Assembly: GCF_003049685.1 (NCBI RefSeq)
Contig: NZ_PYSY02000001.1
Coordinates: forward strand, 1-64,000
Origin: Brucella pituitosa
GTDB taxonomy: Bacteria > Pseudomonadota > Alphaproteobacteria > Rhizobiales > Rhizobiaceae
DNA: 64,000 nt
Direction: 5' to 3'
The notes beneath the pieces were generated by a model. The model did not search any database and was not told where the DNA came from. It worked only from the letters and a program-made list of their open reading frames with translations. Positions 23,042-32,743 of this stretch are shown piece by piece. Numbering within the stretch: the stretch's first letter is position 1; every line of letters starts with the position of its first letter. Both the position numbers and the translations under genes were made by a program.

Positions 23042-24217
23042 ATGAGCGCATTGTCTGAAAATGTGTTGGCCCTGCCGTGTGCTGACGGAAGCCTCAGGCC
23101 TTATCGCTTAGTCGGCACACCGACACCAAGACCGGTCTCACCTCCACGTTTCAACCGCATTGCCTACGCGGCAGCTGTGGTTTCCGATCCGCTGAAAGAT
23201 GCCCGTCCATGGAATGACCCGGCCATAGACTGGGAAGCAACGATGGCTTTCCGGCATCATCTCTGGAGCCTCGGCTTCAAGATCGCGGAAGCGATGGATA
23301 CGTCACAGCGCGGCATGGGCCTGAACTGGGCTGGCGCGCAGGAGCTGATCCGTCGCTCACTGGCAGAAAGCAAGACCGTAGCGGGCGCTGATCTCGCGAG
23401 CGGTGCAGGCACTGACCACCTTGATCCCGCCGATGCGAAAAGCCTTGATGACGTCATCAAGGCCTATGAGACACAGGCAGGCTTCATCGAAAAGCATGGC
23501 GGGCGTTTCATCCTGATGGCGAGCCGTGCCCTGGCGCGCATCGCCAAGTCCCCCGACGATTACGCCAAGGTCTATGGCCGGATTCTCGGTCAGGCGCGGG
23601 AAAAGGTCGTGCTGCACTGGCTGGGCGATATGTTCGATCCGCAGCTGAAAGGCTATTGGGGTTCGGAAAATTTCGACAATGCGCTTGATACGGTGATAGG
23701 CATCATTAGAGCCCATCGCGACAAGGTGGAAGGCATCAAAATCTCACTGCTGGAAGAGCGCTACGAAATCGCGTTACGCGACCGCCTGCCGGAGGGTGTG
23801 CTCTGTTTCACGGGCGACGATTTCAACTATGCGCCGCTCATCGAAGGCGACGGAAACAAGCACAGTCATGCGCTGCTCGGTATCTTTGATGCGGTCGCAC
23901 CACAGGCGTCCAGCGCGCTCGCGGCACTGGCCGCAGGCGACAATGCCCGCTTCCGCGCCATCATCGAGCCGACCGTGCCGCTATCGCGGAAAATCTTTGA
24001 AGCACCGACGCAATATTACAAAGCAGGCGTTGTATTTCTCGCCTGGCTCAATGGACACCAAAGCCATTTCACCATGCCAGCCGGAATGCAGTCGGCGCGT
24101 GGCATTTCGCATTACGCCGACATATTCCGTCTCGCCGATCAGGCCAATGTTCTCGACCAGCCAGAACTCGCCATCCGCCGCATGAAACAGCTTCTGGCGA
24201 TTTACGGCATGGAATGA
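23042..24217 (+). CDS. DUF993 family protein (dihydrodipicolinate synthase-like aldolase fold)
   Basis: A 391-residue protein of the DUF993 group, distantly related to DapA-type TIM-barrel lyases. Recognisable stretches are NRIAYAAAVVSDPL, EATMAFRHHLWSLGFKIAEAMDTSQRGMGL and VEGIKISLLEERYE, where the Lys is a candidate Schiff-base residue. A strong GGAGGAG ribosome site precedes ATG 23042. Complete. Divergent from the lacI-led operon and sharing its operators, so it probably performs an aldol cleavage or dehydration step in the same pathway. Reaction not demonstrated for the family, to my knowledge. Confidence 0.82.
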   Translation: MSALSENVLALPCADGSLRPYRLVGTPTPRPVSPPRFNRIAYAAAVVSDPLKDARPWNDPAIDWEATMAFRHHLWSLGFKIAEAMDTSQRGMGLNWAGAQELIRRSLAESKTVAGADLASGAGTDHLDPADAKSLDDVIKAYETQAGFIEKHGGRFILMASRALARIAKSPDDYAKVYGRILGQAREKVVLHWLGDMFDPQLKGYWGSENFDNALDTVIGIIRAHRDKVEGIKISLLEERYEIALRDRLPEGVLCFTGDDFNYAPLIEGDGNKHSHALLGIFDAVAPQASSALAALAAGDNARFRAIIEPTVPLSRKIFEAPTQYYKAGVVFLAWLNGHQSHFTMPAGMQSARGISHYADIFRLADQANVLDQPELAIRRMKQLLAIYGME

Positions 24218-24241
24218 AAACAGGCGGTGGTCTATTTCTGC

Positions 24242-24282
24242 GCATGTCTCCCGAAACCGGTTTCCACTTTCAGAAGACATGC
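24242..24282. repeat. Palindromic intergenic element, family B
   Basis: GCATGTCT...AGACATGC with an internal GAAACCGGTTTCCACTTT block. The same arms and an inverted core (AGTGGGAACCGGTTTTTGG) occur at 61568-61611. Confidence 0.65.
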
Positions 24283-24307
24283 TTTCACCGCCTGTCTTTA
24301 AGGGTAC

Positions 24308-25327
24308 TCAGCGCCAACCAAGTGCTGGCGCAACATTGAGGATCGACTCGATTACATGCGCGTTGTAGTCGACACCAAGCTGGTTCGGCACCGTGAGAAG
24401 CAGCGTATCGGCTTCAGCAATCGCCTCATCCTTTTCGAGTTGCTTGATGAGCTTATCCGGTTCAGCCGCGTAGGAGCGGCCAAAGACGGCTCTCAAATCC
24501 TCTTCAATGTAGCCGATCGAATCCTGCTCGTTGCTGCCGCCACCAAAATATGCGCGATCACGATCATCGACCAATGCGAAGATGCTGCGGCTCACCGAAA
24601 CACGTGGCGTGCGGGTGTGGCCCGCTTCTTTCCAGGCTTCACGATAGGCGCGGATCTGCTTGGCCTGCTGGATATGCAAAGGCTCGCCTGACTCGTCCTT
24701 CTTCAGGGTCGAGCTTTGCAGGTTCATGCCAAGCTTTCCGGCCCAAATTGCGGTTGCGTCCGAGGCAGCGCCCCACCAGATACGATCTCTGAGACCTTCC
24801 GAATGCGGCTCGATGCGCAGCAGACCGGGAGGGTTCGGAAACATTGGACGTGGGTTCGGCTGGGCAAAGCCTTCGCCTTTCAGCGCTTCGAAGAACGCCT
24901 CGCCATGCTGACGGCCCATATCGGCATCGGTCTTGCCCTCTTCCGGCGCATAACCGAAATAACGCCAGCCATCGATCACCTGTTCCGGCGAGCCGCGGCT
25001 GATACCGAGCTGCAGACGGCCCTTGGAAATCAGGTCCGCAGCACTGGCATCTTCAACCATATAGAACGGGTTTTCATACCGCATATCGATGACAGCAGTG
25101 CCGATCTCGATCTTGCTCGTCCTGGCACCAACGGCTGCAAGTAGCGGAAATGGCGAGGCAAGCTGGCGCGCAAAATGATGCACACGGAAATAGGCGCCGT
25201 CCGCGCCCAGTTCCTCGGCGGCAACAGCAAGGTCAATCGATTGCAGAAGCGCATCGCTTGCGGAACGGGTTCCCGATTGCGGCGATGGCGACCAATGGCC
25301 AAATGAAAGAAAGCCGATTTTTTTCAT
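24308..25327 (-). CDS. LLM class flavin-dependent oxidoreductase (luciferase-like monooxygenase)
   Basis: A 339-residue TIM-barrel flavoprotein of the bacterial luciferase family. The N-terminus MKKIGFLSFGHWSP, AEELGADGAYFRVHHFARQLASPFPLLAAVGARTSKIEIGTAVID and GRLQLGISRGSPEQVIDGW match the conserved FMN-binding and barrel elements. Complete. Stands alone between a repeat and the divergent ABC importer promoter. The substrate cannot be inferred. A gene-free stretch of about 275 bp follows on its 5' side before the 25603 repeat. Confidence 0.88.
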   Translation of the reverse strand: MKKIGFLSFGHWSPSPQSGTRSASDALLQSIDLAVAAEELGADGAYFRVHHFARQLASPFPLLAAVGARTSKIEIGTAVIDMRYENPFYMVEDASAADLISKGRLQLGISRGSPEQVIDGWRYFGYAPEEGKTDADMGRQHGEAFFEALKGEGFAQPNPRPMFPNPPGLLRIEPHSEGLRDRIWWGAASDATAIWAGKLGMNLQSSTLKKDESGEPLHIQQAKQIRAYREAWKEAGHTRTPRVSVSRSIFALVDDRDRAYFGGGSNEQDSIGYIEEDLRAVFGRSYAAEPDKLIKQLEKDEAIAEADTLLLTVPNQLGVDYNAHVIESILNVAPALGWR

Positions 25328-25602
25328 GACTATGTTCCTCAGAGCGTACTCCGACCGGCGTGAAACGTTGACCGGCAGGATTATGCTTCAAACGTTGTGC
25401 AGTGGCACTTTTCATCAGTTTTGTCAGAATATGGCGGCAGGCGATAGTCATTGAAAGGGCCCTGAACACAGTGTTCATGAAACGGAATATAACGGGCAGT
25501 GGATTGCCCGATACTGACAACGTGCGGGCAACGCGAGGACAACACGTTGACAGCCCAAACAGACCAGATTAAGCCTCGATATGAGGCGGATTGGCCTTCC
25601 AT

Positions 25603-25638
25603 CCCAACATAGAGTTTGGGCCCAACATAGAGTTTGGG
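25603..25638. repeat. Tandem duplicated 18-bp hairpin upstream of ABC importer
   Basis: CCCAACATAGAGTTTGGG occurs twice head-to-tail with no spacer; each unit is an inverted repeat with CCCAA/TTGGG arms. It ends 67 bp before the substrate-binding protein start, so it may act in the promoter or 5' UTR. Confidence 0.8.
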
Positions 25639-25705
25639 ATTGGATGAAAGGTCAATGTCCACAAAATGCCCAAACAGGCAGCGCACTAAAACAGGGGAGA
25701 TTTTT

Positions 25706-26659
25706 ATGCGTTCTATGCTTCTGGCCTTGCTGGCCGCAACGGCTATCGCCACTTCGGCACAGGCCAAGGATGTAACGGTTGCCGTTACTGCTATCGTTGA
25801 ACATCCGGCACTTGATGCTGCGCGCGACGGCGTGAAGGATGCGCTGGCTGAAGCCGGTTTCAAGGAAGGCGAAAATCTCAAATTCGTCTATCAGTCCGCT
25901 CAGGGTAATCCGGCAACAGCCGCCCAGATCGCACGCCAGTTCGTTGGCGAAGCTCCGGACGTCATCGTTCCGATCTCGACACCTTCTGCACAGGCCGTTG
26001 TTTCCGCAACGCGTGATATTCCGATTGTCTTCACCGCCGTTTCCGATCCGCTTGGCGCACAGCTCGTCAAGGACATGGCAAAGCCGGGTGGCAATGTAAC
26101 CGGCCTTTCCGACATGTCGCCAGTTGTTGAGCACATCAAGCTCATCAAGGAAGTGATGCCGAACATCAAAAAGCTTGGCTATCTCTATAATTCCGGTGAA
26201 ACCAACTCCGTGTCGCTTCTGGCAGCACTGAAGGAAGCCGCTTCCGCCGAAGGCATCGAAATCGTGGAATCGGCTGCCACCAAGTCGGCTGAAGTTCAGG
26301 GTGCAGCGCGCGCCCTCGTCGGCCGCGCGGACGCTATGTATGTTCCGACCGACAACACCATCGTTTCGGCTCTGGAAAGCGCCGTCGGTGTTGCTGAAGA
26401 AAGCAAACTGCCGCTCTTCACCGCGGATACGGATTCCGTCAAGCGCGGTGCGCTCGCGGCTCTCGGCTTCAACTATTACGACGTTGGCAAGCAGACCGGC
26501 GCTGTCGTTGTGAAAATCCTCAACGGTGAAAAGCCAGGCGATATCGCTGTCGACATTGCCAAGGGCACCGACCTCGTCATCAATCTTGCTGCAGCCAAGA
26601 AGATGGGCGTCGAATTCCCGCAGGCTGTTATCGACCGCGCAACCAGCAAGGTCGAATGA
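25706..26659 (+). CDS. ABC transporter substrate-binding protein (TrpX/DUF534-like)
   Basis: A 317-residue periplasmic protein of the ABC_sub_bind family. The signal peptide MRSMLLALLAATAIATSAQA ends at about residue 20. Family blocks: VTAIVEHPALDAARDGVKDALAEAGF, NPATAAQIARQFV, VFTAVSDPLGAQLV, KLGYLYNSGETNS and AALGFNYYDVGKQTG. ATG 25706 is chosen for the signal peptide and a GGGGAG site 9 nt upstream. Relatives with a matching permease and ATPase (28400 and 29280) import small aromatic or amino acid-like compounds; the ligand here is unproven. Confidence 0.9.
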   Translation: MRSMLLALLAATAIATSAQAKDVTVAVTAIVEHPALDAARDGVKDALAEAGFKEGENLKFVYQSAQGNPATAAQIARQFVGEAPDVIVPISTPSAQAVVSATRDIPIVFTAVSDPLGAQLVKDMAKPGGNVTGLSDMSPVVEHIKLIKEVMPNIKKLGYLYNSGETNSVSLLAALKEAASAEGIEIVESAATKSAEVQGAARALVGRADAMYVPTDNTIVSALESAVGVAEESKLPLFTADTDSVKRGALAALGFNYYDVGKQTGAVVVKILNGEKPGDIAVDIAKGTDLVINLAAAKKMGVEFPQAVIDRATSKVE

Positions 26660-26680
26660 TCGGTCTCCAGATATAATTGC

Positions 26681-26709
26681 AAAGGGCGGGATGATCTCCC
26701 GCCCTTTTC
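26681..26709 (+). terminator. Intrinsic terminator after the binding-protein gene
   Basis: GGGCGGGA/TCCCGCCC stem flanked by AAA and TTTT. Placed between the binding-protein gene and the rest of the transport operon, it would raise expression of the binding protein over the membrane parts. Confidence 0.85.
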
Positions 26710-26743
26710 TTTGAAATCTCTTTCCAACAGTTGAGCCTTTAAA

Positions 26744-28062
26744 ATGCCTGCCATTCGTATCCTTCCTGCTGATGACAACACCAATGGCTGGAGCAGGATA
26801 TTACCAATTCGCACGCCAAATGCGGCGCTCAAAGGCGATATCAAGGCCGACTGGATTGTGCTGGGTGCTGGCTATGCAGGTGTTGCCGCCGCAAGAAGGC
26901 TGGCCGAGAACCGCCCCAACGACCAGATTGCATTGATCGATGCGCAGGAGGTCGGAAAAGGCACATCCGGGCGCGCTGCGGGTTTTGCCATCGATCTGCC
27001 GCACAATGTCAGTTCTTCGATGGAGGAGCTGGCTAAGTCGCACAGCTACCGTGCGCTGGCGCGTGCCGCTATCGACCATCTCAAACAGCAGATTGACCAG
27101 CACGGCATCGACTGCGACTGGCGACAGGACGGAAAGTTTCACGCAGCGGTTTCAGATCAGGGGATGCGTGAGGTTCTCGAACCGACAGTCAAAGAGCTGG
27201 AGCGTCTTAAAGAGCCCTTCGACTGGCTGGAAGGCGATGCTCTGGCTAAAAGGCTCGGCACAAGCCATTTCAAAGCAGCGATCTTCACCTATGGCACCTC
27301 GCTTTTAAACCCGGCAGCTCTGGTGCGTGGCCTTGCCGACAGCCTGCCCGACAATGTTACGCTTTATGAGAACTCTGCCGTGACCAAAATCGACTATGGC
27401 GACCGCATTCTCATTACCACGCCAAAAGGCAGCATTCAGGCACCTGCCATGATCCTGACGGTCAACGGCTTCGGTGAGCAGTTCGGTTTTTTCAGGCGCA
27501 AGCTCCTGAACTTTGCAGCCCATGCGAGCTTAAGCCGACAACTCACCAATGACGAGTACAGGGCCATCGGCGAAATCGAGCCCTGGGGCCTGACACCGGC
27601 CAATTCCTTTGCCGGTATCACCATGCGTTTGACATCGGATCGGCGCATACTGGTCCGGCAGAACGTGCATTTCTGCCCGTCGCTCCGCCAGTCGAATGCG
27701 CGGCGTGAAACAATCAAGCGTGAGCATAAGCGGCTTTTCGATGAGCGTTTCCCGATGCTGTCAAACGTCGATATGGAACACACATGGACGGGCTTCATCT
27801 GCCTGTCGCGCAATGGCGCTCCGGTTTTGGGCAGATCGCCAAGAATGTTTACACCTCGCTTTGCCAGAACGGCGTCGGCATCACCAAAGGCACGATAGGC
27901 GGCATACTTGCAGCCGATATGGCCTGCGATATCGATAATCCGATGATCGACGACATGCTGAAGCTTGGCAGCCCGACCGAACTGCCGCCACGACCATTCC
28001 TCGATATCGGCGTGCGCGCACGATTTGCCTGGGAGCTATGGCGTGCACGCGGTGAAGTGTGA
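26744..28062 (+). CDS. FAD-dependent oxidoreductase, DAO family (one frameshift)
   Basis: Amine or D-amino-acid oxidase-type flavoprotein of about 439 aa. Rossmann motif DWIVLGAGYAGVAAARRLAE at residues about 38-57 with ALIDAQEVGKGTSGRAAGF, and the C-terminal NGVGITKGTIGGILAADMA that closes the FAD site. Near 27829 one T is missing (APVFGQIAKNVYTS), which shifts the last 75 residues. Similar to gamma-glutamylputrescine oxidase-like proteins in layout. Lies inside the ABC importer gene set, so it probably oxidises the imported compound. Confidence 0.86.
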
Positions 28063-28399
28063 GCGAAACCGAGTGAGCCGAATATTGTAACAGGCGCACA
28101 GACTGGTGCTTTTTGGCGCATTTGCAGCGATAATGCTTGCTTATTGGAGCTTTTGGGTTGTATCGGGAAAAAGACAGAGCCAGAACAATCGCAAGCAATA
28201 AAATTGCGCATGAAAAACCGGGGAATGGTTCCAAAGGCAAATGTGTTTGGAACAAACTCAAATCAAAACCGGTCGTGATTGAAACAGGTCTTTCGGACAT
28301 GTAGGGGCAAATGCCTGAATGTGCGAAAGCCAGTGAATCTATGTGCCTCGAATGGTGCGTTTTCATTTTCAATGACGGCAAAGAACAAGGAATCTCAAT
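28063..28399. other. Gene-poor gap between oxidoreductase and permease
   Basis: 337 bp with no coding frame I can support on either strand. It includes a Rhizobiales-like stretch (AAAACCGG, GGAACAAAC) that could be a degenerate palindromic repeat, and an AAGGA ribosome site before the GTG at 28400. Confidence 0.4.
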
Positions 28400-29283
28400 G
28401 TGAGTCAGATCGCCTTCTGGGGTGCGGTCGAATTGGGCCTCGTCTTCTCTTTTGTCGCCATCGGCGTTTATCTGGCTTTCCGAGTGCTCGATTTCCCCGA
28501 TCTGACCGTGGATGGCTCGTTTCCGCTTGGTGCGGCCGTAACCGGCGTTCTGATCCTTGCTGGCTGGAATCCATGGCTTTCCGCCGGTGTTGCGATGATT
28601 GCAGGCTCGATTGCCGGTCTGGTGACTGCGACGCTCAATGTGCGCTTCAAGATCCTCAACCTGCTGGCTTCCATTCTGACGATGATTGCACTGTTCTCGG
28701 TCAATCTGCGCGTCATGGGCCGTCCGAATATAGCACTGATTAATCAGGATACGATGCTGTCTCCGTTTTCGGTCACGGCATCCCTGAATATTATGTGCGT
28801 CCGGCCTTCCTGTTCGTTCTGGTTGCAATCACGGTATTCCTCGTCTGGCGCTTCCTTGAAAGCGACATGGGCCTCGCCATGCGTGCAACCGGTGCCAATC
28901 CTAAAATGGCCCGCGCGCAGGGCGTACGCACTGATCGCCAGATTTATCTTGGCATGGCGCTCTCCAACGCGCTCGTGGCACTTGGCGGCTCGCTTTTCGC
29001 CCAGACAAACGGCTTTGCAGACGTGACCTCCGGCGTTGGCACCATCGTTGTTGGTCTTGCCGCTGTGATCATCGGTGAAACATTGCTGCGCTCGCGTCTC
29101 ATCCTCGTCATTCTCATTGGCTGTGTTGCCGGTTCGATCATCTACCGCATCGCTATCCAGCTCGCACTTTCCAATGGCAGTATCGTCGGGCTTCAGGCTT
29201 CCGATCTCAATATCGCCACAGCGCTTCTCGTCACCTTCGCACTGATCTTGCCGCGCCTGCGCCGTGGAGGAGCATCATCATGA
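28400..29283 (+). CDS. ABC transporter permease, BPD_transp_2 type (one frameshift)
   Basis: Inner membrane permease of about 294 aa with some eight hydrophobic segments, e.g. LGLVFSFVAIGVYLAF, AGVAMIAGSIAGLVTA and LVVAITVFLVW-like FVLVAITVFLVW. Starts GTG 28400 (an ATG three bases earlier runs straight into TGA). The signature EGLAMRATG-like stretch MGLAMRATGANPKMARAQG matches the cytoplasmic loop that contacts the ATPase. One T is lost near 28774 (SPFFGHGIPEYYVRP). Overlaps the ATPase gene by 4 bp (ATGA). Confidence 0.88.
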
Positions 29284-30074
29284 TCGAAGTTTCCAATCTC
29301 GAAGTCATTTTCGGTCGTGGAACACCGCTTGAAAAACAGGTGCTCAACAAGATCAACCTGACGATGGAGCAAGGCTCTTTCGTGACCGTGATCGGCTCCA
29401 ACGGCGCTGGCAAATCGACAATGCTTGGCGTTCTGGCAGGCGATGTCATCCCCACCGCAGGCAAGGTCGTGATCAGCGGACAGGATGTGACCCGCAAGTC
29501 CACTGCCGAGCGCGCCGGTCTTGTGGCACGCGTGTTTCAGGACCCGCTTGCGGGCAGCTGCGGCACGCTGACGATTGAAGAGAACCTGGCACTGGCTGCA
29601 TCGCGTGGAACACGCCGTGGCCTGACCCATGCGCTCAATTCCAAGCGCCGTGAGTGGTTCCGCGAACGCATGGCAAGTCTTAATCTTGGCCTTGAAAACC
29701 GTATGCAGGATCGCATGGAGCTTCTCTCTGGCGGTCAGCGTCAGGCGCTCTCGCTGATCATGGCCACTCTCGCCGGTTCAGAAGTGCTGCTGCTTGATGA
29801 ACATACCGCAGCCCTTGATCCGGGCATGGCTGAATTCGTCATGGAACTGACCCGCACATTGGTTGCCGAAAACAAGCTGACAGCACTCATGGTCACGCAT
29901 TCCATGCGTCAGGCGCTCGACTATGGCGACCGCACCATCATGCTGCATGGTGGCAAGATCCTGCTCGATGTGACAGGCGACAAGCGCAAGACACTGGGCG
30001 TTGAAGACCTCATCGAAATGTTCCGCAAAGTGCGCGGACAGACACTCGATGACGATGCTTTGCTGATCGAATAA
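29280..30074 (+). CDS. ABC transporter ATP-binding protein
   Basis: A 264-residue ATPase for the importer. Walker A GSNGAGKST, Q-loop in RVFQDPLAGSCGTLTIEENL, signature LSGGQRQALSL, Walker B EVLLLDEHTAALD and H-loop MVTHSM. Complete. The unusual DEHTAAL following Walker B is characteristic of the TrpZ/DUF534-linked group. Coupled to the permease by an ATGA overlap and followed by a strong terminator. Confidence 0.92.
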   Translation: MIEVSNLEVIFGRGTPLEKQVLNKINLTMEQGSFVTVIGSNGAGKSTMLGVLAGDVIPTAGKVVISGQDVTRKSTAERAGLVARVFQDPLAGSCGTLTIEENLALAASRGTRRGLTHALNSKRREWFRERMASLNLGLENRMQDRMELLSGGQRQALSLIMATLAGSEVLLLDEHTAALDPGMAEFVMELTRTLVAENKLTALMVTHSMRQALDYGDRTIMLHGGKILLDVTGDKRKTLGVEDLIEMFRKVRGQTLDDDALLIE

Positions 30075-30096
30075 TATTACAAACAGCTTTGTTTCA

Positions 30097-30130
30097 CAGC
30101 CGCCGCTCAGTTTGACCGGCGGCTGTTTCG
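30097..30130 (+). terminator. Intrinsic terminator of the ABC importer operon
   Basis: CAGCCGCCG/CGGCGGCTG 9-bp stem, 11-nt loop, followed by TTTCGTTT. Confidence 0.85.
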
Positions 30131-30160
30131 TTTGAAAACGAATTGCGCTACTTAATCCTA

Positions 30161-31203
30161 ATGGCGCAAAGAAAGCACACGAAGTCGATCAGTTTATTGG
30201 AAAGCCGAGCAGCTCGTTTCCGGTGGTGTTGCTCTACGGCCCTGATAAGGGACTGGTAAGCGAACGTGCGCGCCGCTATGCGAAGGCCACCAAACTGCCG
30301 CTGGACGATCCCTTCGCCGTCATCCGCATGGAAGCCGACGAGATCGATGCTGATCCCGCAAAGCTCGCCGATGAGGCACGCACAATCTCCATGTTTGGTG
30401 GCGAGCGGCTTATCTGGATCAAGAATGCAGCCGGGCAGAAGAAGCTTGCCGATGCTGTGAAACTTTTGGCAACAGAGCCGCCGCGTGAAACATATATTCT
30501 GGTGGAAGCCGGCGACCTCAAGAAGGGTGCTGGCCTGCGCAGTGCTGTCGAGAACGCGACCGCTGGCATGGCCCTGCCCTGCTATTCAGACGATGCACGC
30601 GGTATTGATGGCGTGATTGACGACGTTCTGGCCGAATGGAAAATGCAGATCACGATGGATGGGCGCCAGCTGTTGCGGGCGAGCCTTGGCGGTGATCGTC
30701 TGGCCACGCGTGGCGAGCTGGAAAAGCTTTGCCTCTATGCGCGCGGCAAAGAACGCATCGATATAGACGATGTGCGGGAAGCCGTTGGCGATGTGGCCGG
30801 GCTTTCGACCGACGAAGTAGTGGATGCTGTTCTGAACGGCGATCTGTCGCGTTTTGAGACGACATTTGATCGCGTCGTGAAATCGGGAACCGCACCGTTT
30901 CTGGTTCTGAACACAGCGGCGCGCCAATTCCAGCAGATACAAAACCTCCGCCATATCGCGGACACCGAACGCAAAAGTGCTTCTGTCGTGGTAGCTTCTG
31001 CGCGTCCGCCGGTCTTCTTCAATCGCAAGAAGCTGATTGAAAATGCCGTCAGTCGCTGGAATGCGGAAAGCCTTTCCCGCGTGATGGAACGCCTGCAACG
31101 CGCCGTTCTTGAAAGCCGTCAGAATGCGGCACTGGCTGTTCCGATCATTCGCCAGTGCCTGCTCGCCATTTCTGTTGAAGCCGTGAAATTATCGCGCCGC
31201 TAA
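30161..31203 (+). CDS. holA: DNA polymerase III subunit delta (N-terminal frameshift)
   Basis: Clamp-loader subunit that opens the beta clamp. ATG 30161 gives MAQKKAHEVDQFIGKPSSSFPVVLLYGPDKGLVSERAR once one A is restored near 30170; without that the first usable start would be 30223. Blocks ERLIWIKNAAGQKKL, DLKKGAGLRSAVE, RGELEKLCLYARGKERID and ARPPVFFNRKKLIENAVSRWN are characteristic of alphaproteobacterial HolA. About 347 aa. Essential gene, so the shift is probably an artefact. Confidence 0.88.
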
Positions 31204-31461
31204 GCAGATTCTTTCAAGCGAACAAGGCTCTATTGCGAAAATTTATAGATCAATGCATAGCATCAGCGATCACAGTCAAACGATTCTGATCGACATCATA
31301 CTTTGCTATCATTTATTTCAGATAAAACAGTCTCAGATTGTAAGCCAGCTATAATGGCGTATATAAAGTATGTCGCACACATCAAAATAGCGCTCTTTGA
31401 ACATCGGACTATACATCGCTATAAAAACTAAAATCCAATTATTCAAGTAAATTAAAACAAG

Positions 31462-31734
31462 CTATTTATTTACTGTTACAACCATACCATCTATATATAT
31501 GGTAACTTTTTTCTTATTGCTAACAACTTTTGCTTTATCTGTTTTTATTTCAGTGTTACCAACTTTAATGGAAACATTGCCATCGAATTGCATTGTTGTT
31601 TTTGTAATTGATTTTGAAGTGTCCGATTCAATTTTTAATGGCGTATCTATTCCCTTTGTATTTTCTGCATTTGCGCCAGATATAGATGCAAAGGCAGAAA
31701 CTAAACAAATTGTTAATATTTTACCGATGTGCAT
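31462..31734 (-). CDS. Small AT-rich exported protein with LptA/OstA-like repeat
   Basis: A 90-residue protein with a clear signal peptide (MHIGKILTICLVSAFASISGANA, residues 1-23). The mature part TMQFDGNVSIKVGNTEIKTDKAKVV resembles one beta-jellyroll repeat of the LptA/OstA fold (a GNV...D/TKA pattern), but it is far shorter than LptA. Lys and Thr rich. GC is strikingly low compared with neighbours and so are both flanks (31204-31461 and 31735-31910, no genes seen), indicating acquired DNA. Function unknown; a periplasmic lipid- or lipopolysaccharide-binding role would be a guess. Confidence 0.65.
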   Translation of the reverse strand: MHIGKILTICLVSAFASISGANAENTKGIDTPLKIESDTSKSITKTTMQFDGNVSIKVGNTEIKTDKAKVVSNKKKVTIYIDGMVVTVNK

Positions 31735-31910
31735 TTTCTACTCCTAATACTATTGAAACAAAATCAAATCTGGTTCGAACTTAAAAGTAAGTTAATAAAT
31801 CCGATTTATAAGTTAATATAAATTTATATAATTCTAAGTTAAGGCGGTAAATAGCAAAAATAGCTACCTTATAATTTTATTTAACTAAATAATATTTATC
31901 AGACTAATTT

Positions 31911-31942
31911 CCCCGCGAAAGGTTCCCACTTTCCACGACATG
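31911..31942. repeat. Partial palindromic element, family B-like
   Basis: CCCCGCGAAAGGTTCCCACTTT then CCACGACATG resembles the core and one arm of the elements at 24242 and 61568; the other arm is not recognisable. Confidence 0.4.
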
Positions 31943-31975
31943 TTTTGGGCTAATTGCTTCACGTTTCATCATGCC

Positions 31976-32481
31976 TTATCCCAGTTTAAGCTGTGGGCTT
32001 TCCTGATATTTGAACCACAGTGAAATGAGCCAGCCACCAAAATAACCTGCTGAAGCGCCCGATACGGCAGCTGTAATCAGCATCAAAGTGGATTGTTCCT
32101 GCGGATAGAACGCATTGAGCACTGCCAGAACATATTGCGCACAGAAGAAGATCAGATTGCGGATCAGCGGCAAAGTCGTTCCGGCACTCTCGATACGCTT
32201 GTTCTCGCGATCAACCGCGATAATACGCGGTCCCGTAAGATACCCGACAGGTGCCAGCAGCAACAGACCGACAAACCATGCGATCAGAAATGAACCGAAC
32301 TGGTCCGAACCACGATCAAAATTCAGGAAGCCGACGGCGATGAAGATCACCGGCACAAACAGCATTCTCCAAACTGTCACCGTTTGTGTTTCTCGTCCCT
32401 TGATCCCCGCGATGATGAGATAGGCAAGCAGCCCCAAACATAGACAGGCGTGTGAATGATAATTTGCGTCAGCATTTCCAT
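31976..32481 (-). CDS. Multi-pass membrane protein, DUF6622-like (one frameshift)
   Basis: About 168 aa with four to five hydrophobic segments (LLAYLIIAGI, MLFVPVIFIAVGFL, FLIAWFVGLLLLAPVGYL, ASAGYFGGWLISLWF). The natural start is ATG 32481 (MEMLTQIIIHTPVYVWGLLAYL) after restoring one G near 32437; the longer frame starting further upstream has no sensible N-terminus. The HTP-VW start is what I associate with DUF6622 proteins. No operon partner. Function unknown. Confidence 0.65.
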
Positions 32482-32743
32482 AGATACGGTATCTCCCCAG
32501 CCCGGCGATCCAAAAGCAATGTTTCAATAATATAAGACTTATCGAAAGTCCGGCAGAAACCACTTTGGGCATTAAAAAGCCGCGATAATTTAGCAATCGA
32601 TCAATAGCGCGTGACCACTCTTTCCCAATCTTGAGCTTGTTGGCGCACCGAACAAGACTTCCTATGGTTCAATTTCATAGCTGAAATGACAACCACAACT
32701 TTGTCGTTGATCCAGTTTCTCTATAATTCATTGGAATAAAAGA

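Noticed and set aside
27881..28828. A 315-codon minus-strand frame spanning the oxidoreductase end and permease start
   Set aside because: It crosses two well-supported genes on the other strand and has no domain similarity; only a short hydrophobic run is suggestive.
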